Origin: Massospora cicadina | Taxonomy: Eukaryota > Entomophthoromycota > Entomophthoromycetes > Entomophthorales > Entomophthoraceae | NCBI GenBank assembly: GCA_022478985.1 | Contig: JAKSZP010014540.1 | Location: forward strand, 62,001-126,000 | Reading direction: 5' to 3' | DNA length: 64,000 bases | In this document: piece after piece, positions 56,110 to 64,000 of the stretch | Numbering within the stretch: position 1 is the first letter of the stretch | How the letters are laid out: each line of letters opens with the position of its first letter | The notes under the pieces: model-generated | Told to the model about the DNA's origin: nothing | Databases searched by the model: none | Seen by the model: the letters and a program-made list of their open reading frames with translations, nothing else | Program-made: the position numbers and the translations under genes

Positions 56110-57735
56110 GTGATGACAGTGGTATCACAGGAGAATTTATTAGGGTTATTGGAGGAACAAAAAGACCAAGTGATAGCTTTATTTCAAAATTTACAAGAAG
56201 ATATTCGCCATCAATGGCCACAATTTAGGATGCGCTTGGGGGTGGTACATCATTGGATACTGGGGAAAATTCCCACATCAGACCTCATCTGATCCGCCAA
56301 TCTAGGGCAGCCAAGGAAGTAGTAACCGAGGAGATTGATAAGCTGTTAGAGTAAGGGATGCTCAAACCATTGAAGAGTTGTGGGCTTCGCCCATCATGAT
56401 TGTCAAAAAGGATGGTACCAACTGTGTATTAATAGACTACCAGAAGCTCAATACTATCACCAAGAAGGACTCATCCCCTTGCCATGGATTGATGATGCTT
56501 TGGATCAGTTAGGTGTAGCTCATTACTTCTTGGAAATGAACTTGATATTTGGGCTACTGGAAAATTGAGTTGCCTGCGGCAGAGCAGGAGAATTGCGCTG
56601 TAACACAGCAAAGGGGCTTTTCCAACCGACCTGTATGCCTTAAGGGCTATGTAATGCCCCAGCTATGTTACAGCGGGCCATGGATATCATTCTCAGAGAC
56701 CTGAAGCTGTCATGTGTCCTTTTGTATCTCAATAACATCAATCTATTCTCCCGCACGTTTTCTGAGCACCTTGCCCATTTATAGGAGTTATTCTTCCAGC
56801 TGGCTGAAGCCAACATCAAGATCAAGCCTCAGAAATGCCACTTATTTAAGGATCAGCTGGAGTACTTTGGGTTTTTAGTAGATGTGACAGGGCTGAAACC
56901 TCAACCTGCCAAGGTGAAGGCTATTCGAAAGATGACTACGCCCACCAGTAAGCATGATATACAAGTATTTTTGGGGATGGTTGGTTACTATCGCCGGTTT
57001 ATACAAAACTTCAGTTGTATTGAAGGTCCGCTTTTTAAGTTATTGAGGAAGGATGCCACTTTTAAATGGATGGAACGCCAACAATTCTCCTTTGACACAC
57101 TTCAAATGGCGTTAACTGGTGCGCAAGTGATGCGCTACCCTAATTTTGATAAGGATTTTATCATCCAGATGGATGCATCCTTTTCCACAGTTGGTGCAGT
57201 ATTATCCCAAAAAGATGACAAATGAGAGGAGCACCCAGTGGTATACCGAAGTAGAATCCTGAATTAACACAAATGAAATTATACTGTGATCAATTGGGAG
57301 TGCTTAGCGGTTTAATATGCTTATAAGAAATTTAGGTTGTATTTGCATGGGGTAAAGTTAAAGTCATAATGGACCATGCTTTGTTATGCTGGTTGCAGAA
57401 CCTCAAGGAGCCTGAAAGGCGGCTAGCCCAATGGGCTCTCAAACTGCAGGATTTGGACTTTGAGATTCTCCATCAACCTGGAGAAAAACACCAGAACGTC
57501 AATTGCTTATCAATATTGCCAACCATTGCCATTATGGCAGATCTCAGTGATGTTTTTTATGACAAAATGCTTAACAGAAAAGATGATGATGAACCGCCCC
57601 AAGTCGTCAAAGTATTAGAATGATTTTGGGAAAATACGTTCCAGAAAAATTGGTGAATTGTACAAGCAGATATGGGACACTACTGTGAATATGCCAAGGT
57701 CTTCTACCCGACCTAATATTACTATGAGCGCACAC
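56110..57735 (+). pseudogene. T6 reverse transcriptase and RNase H
   Basis: RT from about 56340; the catalytic box at 56725-56736 reads Y-L-N-N, both Asp lost. The open frame 56884-57225 covers the RT thumb/connection (L-G-M-V-G-Y-Y-R-R-F) and RNase H start (Q-M-D-A-S, usual T-D-A-S). 57369-57623 holds the RNase H C-terminus and tether. S4 interrupts at 57736. Confidence 0.8.
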
Positions 57736-58537
57736 TGTCAGGGAAACTGGAGCGCAGGAGGTCGCTGGAGGGAAAGATACAGGCCAAAGGTGACACAACA
57801 AGGCCAAGTGACCCAACAAAATGAAGAGACGTCCTAAACGATCAGTATTGTGTTTCCAAATAGATCTGTGGAACAAAACGCACACCAAACTGGTTACAAG
57901 CATCAGGGACATAAGGCCCTGGGAGCTGGGAAGGGTGGCGAAAAATCTAGGGCAAAAGGAAGTGAAATAGGAGGAGGTGGAGCCCGTGGCATAGGTGGCG
58001 GAGTAGGTGGCGGACTTCAGGTACAATAGGAGGGGCAAACCAGTTTAGAAAACGGACTTCAGCCATTGCAAAACTCTGCAGAGTAGTTTTTATGCGGAAA
58101 ACCCAAGTACAGAAGATGTGCCAAAATCCTAAATTTTATTAAAAGGATCAGTTTATCTTGAGAAAAGCAAAGCCTTTCTCATCTTGGGACTAAATTTATA
58201 GGGGGTTTCTTCATGAAGATTCCAGTGGTTATTGGAATCTGATATGAGCTACAAATTCGTCGTTTTTCAACAAAATCAAAATTTTTTGAATTTGGCCAGA
58301 TTCCAAAACCTCATATCTTGTGATTTTTTGGGTGTTGAGTTGAATTCCACATTAGCTTGTGTATCAAACAAGCCTTTTCCCTCAGCCCTGGCTGGCAAAG
58401 CCAAAACCCATTTTTTGTCAATGACCTTAGATAGGTCATTGGTGACCTTTAGGGGTTCTGGTCTCTGCCCCAAGGGCTTGTTGGATTTGGCTTTAGATGG
58501 GCGATTAATTCCAGGAAAAATGTCACTAGCTGTGACA
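57736..58537 (-). repeat. S4 3' LTR (802 bp)
   Basis: Minus sense starts TGTCACAGC at 58537 and ends CCCTGACA at 57736. It contains the pol C-terminus (to 58276), a TATAAA box (58200-58195), the putative start/primer (from 58168) and a Gag N-terminal frame (58038-57736). Confidence 0.85.
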
Positions 58538-59141
58538 TCACCCTCCGCTCTTGGATGGGGTTCAACACCATCTGAGGGGATAATGGCCAAGGCAAAGTTC
58601 TTGTGGGGAGTGGGTAACTTCATGGCAGCTAGAGAGGCTTGGGAGGCAGGTCCTGCGGCATATGGGAATCTAGAGTGGAAGTCATGAATTAGGTCCTGAG
58701 CATTGGTCATGTCCAAATAAGATACCCAGCTGTTCTCTGTCTCATCATATCCTTTCCAGGACACCAAGTATTGCAGATGGTGCCGGGATAGGCGAGAAGC
58801 AAGAATGGCATCAATCTCATATTAGGGGTTCACCATCCACTATCACAGGATCTGGGTGAGGTGGCATGGGACCATTAAAGGGGGTCAGGAGGCATTCATG
58901 TAAGGTGCTGAACACTTTGATTGGGGGGTAAGTCAACCTGGTAAGCTGATGGGCCCACTTTCTTGAGGATCTTGAAGGGTCCAACACGCTTGGGACCTAA
59001 CTTGCGGCAGGGTTGCTTCAGGTAGAGATTTTTGGCGTTGACCATGACCAAGTCACCAGGCTTATACTCAGGTCCTTCACAGCGCTTTCGATCAGCATAT
59101 GCTTTGGAGATCCTCACAGCACCAACGAGATAGTCCTTCAC
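58276..59141 (-). pseudogene. S4 integrase C-terminus, chromodomain and LTR-coded pol tail
   Basis: Frame 59141-58896 has a GPY/F-like segment (K-L-G-P-K-R-V-G-P-F-K-I). After a frame break the frame 58767-58276 starts inside the chromodomain (V-S-W-K-G-Y-D-E-T-E-N-S-W), then continues 87 codons into the 3' LTR with D-L-S-K-V-I-D-K-K-W-V at residues 111-121 and a Lys-rich end. S1 and S3 share that motif. Confidence 0.8.
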
Positions 59142-59212
59142 TGCTTGATGTATGTCCCTGAGATCTTTAGCGCACTCATTGGTAGTGACAACGGTGGACT
59201 CAATCCGTAGAC

Positions 59213-60097
59213 TTATGTTGAAACTGGGGTTGTAACCATATTTTGCAAAGAAAGGGAAGTGCCTGTAGAGGAATGGGTAAGGTTATTATAAGCAAATTGC
59301 GCCAGTGGGAGGTGAGAGGACCAATTGTCCTGTTCAGCATTGGAATAACTACGCAAGAATTGCTCCAAACCTTGGTTCACCCTCTCCGTCTGTCCATCTG
59401 ACTGGGTGTGGAAGGCTGTGGAGCGGCAGGGGCGGATACTGAGGATGGTAAGCAGGGCTTCCCAGAACTGAGCGGTGAATTGTGAGCCCCGATCACTGAT
59501 AATCTCCTTGGGGAGACCATGTAAGCAAAAGATGTGATCTACAAAGAGGAGGGCTGTCTTAACTGAAGTAATGGTGATGTTGCAGGGGATGAAGTGGTCC
59601 ATCTTTGTGAAACGGTCCACCACAACCATTACTGCATCATAACCCTGGGACAAGGGAAGTTCCACAATAAAATCAACAGATACTGATGTCCAAGGGCCCT
59701 CAGCAGCTTGGAGGGGAACAAGCAATCCAGCACTCTTCAGGCAGCTTGGCTTTGACCGGTTGCACGTCAAGCAGGACTTTGTAAATTTTGCCACATCAGT
59801 GGCAATACCTTTCCAGCTGTAGGAGCGGAGGACTAACCCAAGCGTCTTGTCCTTGCCAGAATGGCCAGCAGTTGGAGGGCCATGAGCTTCACGGATCACT
59901 TCCTCACGCAGGGGTCCAGGAGTTACCCACCACTTGCCCTGATGGAGGATGACCTCATCCATCAGCTGGTAGCCTTTGTCCAAGGATTCGCCATTTCTAT
60001 GGCAGGCCTGCTTAATCTTATCATACTCAGCTGACAGAGGTTGGGACAACCTAACACGGGAAGGGGTGTCAGCATCACCTTCCAAAGGTTCCATCAT
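59213..60097 (-). CDS. S4 integrase (fragment frame, catalytic residues intact)
   Basis: A 294-residue open frame. Zinc-binding: E-A-H-G-P-P-T-A-G-H followed by C-L-T-C. Catalytic triad: D in V-D-F-I-V-E-L-P, D in S-D-R-G-S-Q-F, E in Q-T-E-R-V-N-Q. It inserts the cDNA into chromosomes; the nearby chromodomain would steer the site. It ends in a frameshift near 59213, so it was once joined to 59141-58276. Confidence 0.85.
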   Translation of the reverse strand: MMEPLEGDADTPSRVRLSQPLSAEYDKIKQACHRNGESLDKGYQLMDEVILHQGKWWVTPGPLREEVIREAHGPPTAGHSGKDKTLGLVLRSYSWKGIATDVAKFTKSCLTCNRSKPSCLKSAGLLVPLQAAEGPWTSVSVDFIVELPLSQGYDAVMVVVDRFTKMDHFIPCNITITSVKTALLFVDHIFCLHGLPKEIISDRGSQFTAQFWEALLTILSIRPCRSTAFHTQSDGQTERVNQGLEQFLRSYSNAEQDNWSSHLPLAQFAYNNLTHSSTGTSLSLQNMVTTPVST

Positions 60098-60285
60098 AAG
60101 CAGAGCGGGGGGTTGGACAGTGGACTCTCCTTAACCTGTTCCTGGCTTAATCAACACCTGGGTATTGTGGGTGTCAACTAGTGCTGGGTCAGGTGCTAGA
60201 GCAGGGTTCCGGGATAGAGCATCAGGTAACGTGTTCTGGGTTCCCTTAATGAAGTCATATTTGAAGTCAAACACTGACAGGATTT

Positions 60286-61260
60286 CTAACCACTGGGACT
60301 GGCGAGGGGATAGCTTCTGGGGGCGCGGTAGTACATCAATGCCTTGTGGTCAGTACGGACAGTAAATGGCCACTTAGACCCATGCAAATGGTGGCGCCAG
60401 TGTTGTACTGCCTCCACAACTGCAAGGAGTTCCTTATCATATATTGCATAGTTGAGCTGCGCCAGGGTCATTTTTTTAGAAAAGTAAGCAACAGGCCGCT
60501 CCACTCCATCCTCCCCCTCTTGTAACAGAGCAGCTCCCACCACAAAGTTGGAAGCATCAGTGGCGACAATGAAGGGGCGGCTGGGGTCTGCATGTACCAA
60601 CACCGGGCTGGACAATAGTATGGACTTGACGGCGTGGAACGCCGCGTTGCATTCATTGGTACAGCTAAAAATCTTCTTCCCTGAAGCGGTGTAGAGAGGG
60701 GGCAGCAACTTCTGAAAGATGGGGGGTGAACTTCTTGAGGAAGTTACAAGTCCCAAGGAAGCTGCGTAACTCTGTGAGAGATGAGGGGGTAACCCAATCA
60801 TGGATGGCTGCTTCCTTATCTGGGGCGATCATGTGACCATGGGAGAAGATAATGTTCCCTAAGAACTCGACCTTGGGTTGGAAGAACTCACACTTGCTAG
60901 CCTTAATTGTAAGGTTTGCCTGTGAAAGTCTCTCCATGACAGACACAAGATGGCGGGCATGAGATTCTGCATCTGGGGAAAATACCAGTATGTCGTCCAT
61001 GTATGCAAGCGCATGTACCCATAAGGTCTCCCAAGACAGCATCAATGAGCCTCTGAAAGCAGGCGGGAGCGTTCTTCAAACCAAACGGCATAACCCTGAA
61101 CTGGTAGATACCTTTCCGAGTGCAAAAAGCGGTCAACCACTCCTGGCCTTCTTTAATGCGGATCTGGTTGAAAGCGTTGAGACAGTCAAGCTTGCTGAAC
61201 ACCCTAGCCTTCTCCACTTAGCGGGCAATCTGTTGCTCCAAAGGGAGCGGATGGGGGTCA
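60286..61260 (-). pseudogene. S4 reverse transcriptase and RNase H
   Basis: Three overlapping frames: 61217-60903 ([22 protein letters not shown]), 61045-60665 (intact Y-M-D-D at 61003-60992; S-K-C-E-F-F) and 60801-60286 (RNase H with A-T-D-A-S, Y-D-K-E-L-L-A-V-V and T-D-H-K-A-L). Two frameshifts separate them, near 60990-61045 and 60720-60800. All catalytic residues seen are intact. Confidence 0.85.
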
Positions 61261-61324
61261 GGCACTGTTACATTGTTCAGATTGCCATAATCAACACAGG
61301 GACGAAGTGAGCCATCAGACTTCT

Positions 61325-62143
61325 CTACAAACAGGAGGGGGAGCACACAGGTGAGGATTTCTTAAAGATTTGACCCTTAGAGAGCATGTCTTCTACCCAA
61401 GCGTCCAAGGCAGCCTCCTCCCTCAGGGATAAGGGGTAAATTGGGGAGGATATCTTGACAAGATCCACAGTCAACTTAAACTCAAAGTCGAACTTGGTGT
61501 GCTCAGGGAGTGGGCGGGCCTTTGTGGGATCAAACAGATCAGCATATCCACGGATGCATTCTGGTAGAGTAAGTGTTGGGGTCAGGGCATCAGTAGGTTG
61601 AATAGAGGCTAGGCCCACCTTAGGAGAGGGGCCCCACCTTCTGGGGAGCACCATGGCGCTCTCATCTAAGCAAGGGATGATAACCGTGACTCCACCAGGA
61701 AATTGTGCATGCATGGTAGAGTCTAGGAGGTTAGTGGCAATATCAAATCGGCGCCACCAGCCAACCCCTAAAATAACAGGGTATAGGAGGTTCTTTATCG
61801 AGGAGAAGCTTTCAACAAAGTAACCATCACCGGCAATAAAAGGGACAGGTGTTAACACACGGTAACTTGGAATGGTTTGAGATGCACCACCCTTCACAAA
61901 CTGACCAACTCCCAGGGGTAGCTCCAGGGCCTCTGCCAACTCTTGGCGGATGAAGTTCTCAGTTGCACCAGTGTCCACCAAAGTGAGTGCTTGAAATCTC
62001 TTCCCTTGAAGAAGAAAAGGTAGCCATGAACAAGAAGTAAGCAGAGGAGGGTTTATTTCCCTCAGAGCCAAGGGATGACAGGATGGCTCCAAGCCCAGAA
62101 GGCGGCGTATAATGTGGAGTATCCCTAAAAGAGTTTTTTCCAT
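61325..62143 (-). CDS. S4 aspartic protease and RT linker
   Basis: A 272-residue open frame. The active site [10 protein letters not shown] has Asp at residue 57. G-V-G-W-W-R-R (about 130) ends the protease, as in S1. A linker and the RT N-terminus ([10 protein letters not shown]) follow. It would cleave Gag-Pol during particle maturation. Confidence 0.85.
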   Translation of the reverse strand: MEKTLLGILHIIRRLLGLEPSCHPLALREINPPLLTSCSWLPFLLQGKRFQALTLVDTGATENFIRQELAEALELPLGVGQFVKGGASQTIPSYRVLTPVPFIAGDGYFVESFSSIKNLLYPVILGVGWWRRFDIATNLLDSTMHAQFPGGVTVIIPCLDESAMVLPRRWGPSPKVGLASIQPTDALTPTLTLPECIRGYADLFDPTKARPLPEHTKFDFEFKLTVDLVKISSPIYPLSLREEAALDAWVEDMLSKGQIFKKSSPVCSPSCL

Positions 62144-63607
62144 ATGACTTCATATTGCCATAAAGTTGTCCACGGGACTTAAATGGTGTGGGGTAACTTA
62201 ATGCTCTATGTTCGGCGGGAGGAAGGTCTTTATCACATGATACTACACCAGTCAGGACAGCCAAGCTTTTGGTGGGGTCAGCCATGGTTATCTCTTCTTA
62301 GATCATTCTCTCATGGATCTCTACTCGTTTCTGAATGGAGTCTGCCACAAGAGGTGACTCTGGAGTGATAGGAAAGAGTTGTTCAACTGGGCCAACTGGG
62401 ATGACAGGTTGGGAAGGGGGCATAGGTTCTAAAATGGCAACGGCAGGTCCATACCCTGGAGGAAGTGAACGCTCTGAATCAAATGGGTTAGACTTACTAA
62501 CCCCCTCTACTTTTGAGGACAAAAGTGAGGGGTACTCCGTGGAGCGCGGCGGTGCAGGGACAGTGGCGAGAGGACCCCCACCTAGGATGGAGGTTTCAGT
62601 ATCACCTTCCAGCGAGCTCACTGCTGGTTCCAAGTGGTACTGGGAGATTACGGAAGTAGGGCCTTCTAGGATCAGGTTGGAAGTGTCCATAACGGCCAGT
62701 GTCTCAGCTGGATATGTCACCACTGGATCAGAAGCATGTTGGTGCCCCACAGTGATGGAGTCATCAAGTTCTAGGATCTGGAGTTCAGCGGTACAGTTTG
62801 GCTTAGTGGCACAGAGGCTGATAGACAACAGGGATGCAAGGATGGAGCATGTCCCAGATAAGGAGGGGGTGGGTTATCCCATATGCTAAGGGAAGCACCA
62901 GTATTATCTAGGGACTTGCGGAGAAGGGCCATCTTCAACTGTTTAAGAGATTTCAACCTTGATGCTCGCTCTTGAAACAGGTGCAAGTATTGAGCTGTAG
63001 TGAGGTCTCCTTGGGACAAGTATACAAAGGAGTTATAGTCCTCAAAAGTAGCAGGGGGATACTCGCAGGGTTTGACAAAGGTTTCCAACGCTGGAAGAGA
63101 TTCCAGGAGGGATCTATTATTCTCGCCCATGGAGAGTAACCATTGGTGAGCTCCCTAAGAAATTTCACGGAGCAGCAGCTGGAGGAGGAGGACGTCGGCT
63201 AAGTCCTTGCCTTGAGACTTCAGGCGGGCCCTAAGGCAGGACAACGTGTTATAGATCTCATTTTTAAATTTGGAATCCCATGAAAAGTGGAGAGTGAGAC
63301 TGGTAGTGGCAGGTACTGCACACTTTATGAGCGTCTTGAGTGAGGGGAGCCGCGCAATACCCTCAGCACACCCTTTGAGTAAGGTAACAACCAAGGCCAG
63401 AAGGGATACAAAAGTACCAGCCCAGTGGACCGCTTTAATGGGTGACAACTCTGAGAGGATTGGGCTGGCTCTAGCCACCCAACAGTAGAAGAAACTCACA
63501 AAATAATTTAGGCTTTTCTCAGATAATTTCAGGGAAACTGGAGCGCAGGAGGTCGCTGGAGGGAAAGATACAGGCCAAAGGTGACACAACAAGGCCAAGT
63601 GACCCAA
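61959..63607 (-). pseudogene. S4 gag with hydrophobic N-terminus starting in the LTR
   Basis: Frame 63607-63155 begins in the LTR and crosses the LTR end (63527) and primer site without a stop. Hydrophobic runs: H-L-A-L-L-C-H-L-W-P-V, Y-F-V-S-F-F-Y-C-W-V-A, and F-V-S-L-L-A-L-V-V-T-L-L. The 3' LTR copy (58038-57736) shows one more upstream (L-M-S-L-M-L-V-T-S-L-V-C-V-L-F). Capsid-like frames follow at 63130-62771 and 62828-62298 (acidic, Pro-rich), then 62285-61959. No zinc knuckle. Confidence 0.65.
63511..63526 (-). promoter_or_regulatory. S4 self-priming binding site
   Basis: The minus strand reads TTATCTGAGAAAAGCC directly after the 5' LTR. The LTR sequence at 63957-63943 (GCTTTTCTAAGATAA) is complementary at 14 of 15 positions; the 3' LTR copy is complementary apart from one inserted base. 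It starts 32 bp downstream of TATAAA (63989). No TGG-type site is present. Confidence 0.65.
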
Positions 63608-64000
63608 GAAAATGAAGAGACGTCCTAAACGATCAGTATTGTGTTTTCAAATAGATCTGTGGAACAAAACGCACACCAAACTGGTTACAAGCATCAGGGA
63701 CATAAGGCCCTGGGAGCTGGGAAGGGTGGCGAAAAATCTAGGGCAAAAGGCAGTGAATTAGGAGGAGGTGGAGCCCGTGGCATAGGTGGCGGAGTAGGTG
63801 GCGGACTTGGGTACAACAGGAGGGGCAATCGAGTTTAGAAAACTGACTTCAGCCATTGCAAAACTCTGCAGAGTAGTTTTTATGCGAAAAACCCAAGTAC
63901 AGAAGATGTGCTAAAATCCTAAATTTTATTAAAAGGGTCAGTTTATCTTAGAAAAGCAAAGCCTTTCTCATCTTGGGACTAAATTTATAGGGGGTTTCTT
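63527..64000 (-). repeat. S4 5' LTR, cut by window end
   Basis: Near-identical to 57736-58210. Its inner end has one change (TGAAA for TGACA). About 330 bp should lie beyond 64000. Confidence 0.85.

Larger units (their letters stand above)
53261..57735 (+). mobile_element. T6: T1-family LTR retrotransposon, 3' part displaced by S4
   Basis: 5' LTR 53261-53858, primer site, gag, PR, RT and RNase H on plus. At 57735 it stops within the integrase zinc region where S4 starts; T1 keeps matching sequence there (near 2105). The rest should lie right of S4, beyond the window. It is itself inserted in S3 (flank GACCT, 53256-53260). Confidence 0.85.
57736..64000 (-). mobile_element. S4: chromodomain Ty3/gypsy element, best preserved, cut by window end
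   Basis: The 3' LTR (57736-58537) and 5' LTR (63527 to beyond 64000) enclose gag, PR, RT, RNase H, IN and chromodomain on minus. LTR ends are TGTCA...TGACA. The left flank is CACAC (57731-57735), so CACAC is expected just right of the 5' LTR outside the window. Catalytic motifs of PR, RT, RNase H and IN are all intact, though frameshifts remain. Confidence 0.9.

Noticed and set aside
62335..62889. 184-codon plus-strand ORF
   Set aside because: Antisense to S4 gag (62828-62298), Gly/Ser-rich, no domain; a chance frame.

Overview
This 64-kb window is eukaryotic and very probably fungal. It is built almost entirely of Ty3/gypsy LTR retrotransposons, several with chromodomain integrases. It also holds a Helitron, a tRNA-derived SINE, degraded LINE-like ORF1 sequence and one host gene, an Ada3/NGG1-like SAGA subunit with 34-50 nt introns. 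Very short introns, chromodomain elements with self-priming signals and Ada3 fit a filamentous fungus. I cannot name the genus.

I call the elements T (tRNA-type primer site starting TGG, no chromodomain seen) and S (chromodomain, usually a self-priming site). Layout: T1 (+), cut by the left edge, 1-5133; a SINE with an 18-bp target duplication, 5698-5983; T2 (-), a degenerate gag plus 5' LTR, 6238-8287; AT-rich unassigned DNA to 10236; a non-autonomous Helitron with two Helitron-type 5' ends, 10237-13005; the Ada3-like gene, 13256-15151; LINE-like and unassigned remnants to 19340.

Positions 19341-49273 are one nested stack. The parent T3 (-) has LTRs at 19341-20194 and 48395-49273, both flanked by CTAGT. 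Three elements sit inside it: S1 (22323-33951), T5 (38280-41986, -) and S2 (42164-47720, flanks ATTAA). S1 in turn holds T4 (27927-31637, flanks GTCCC). Removing the insertions leaves a T3 of about 9.0 kb. To the right are a LINE-like remnant, an S3 LTR with an internal stub (51218-53260), T6 (53261-57735) and S4 (-), which interrupts T6 at 57736 and runs past the right edge.

Two biological signals stand out. (1) In S1, S2 and S4 a 10-15 nt sequence lying 32 bp downstream of a TATA-like box in the LTR is complementary to the first bases after the 5' LTR. This is the geometry of Tf1-type self-priming. (2) In the S families the Gag frame appears to begin inside the LTR and encodes several strongly hydrophobic, membrane-like segments, while the pol frame runs into the other end of the LTR with a shared D-L-x-x-V-[IV]-D-x-x-W-V motif. 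T4 and T5 are two copies of the same gag-only, pol-deleted derivative, which implies the deleted form was itself mobile. Most elements carry stops and frameshifts; S4 is the best preserved.
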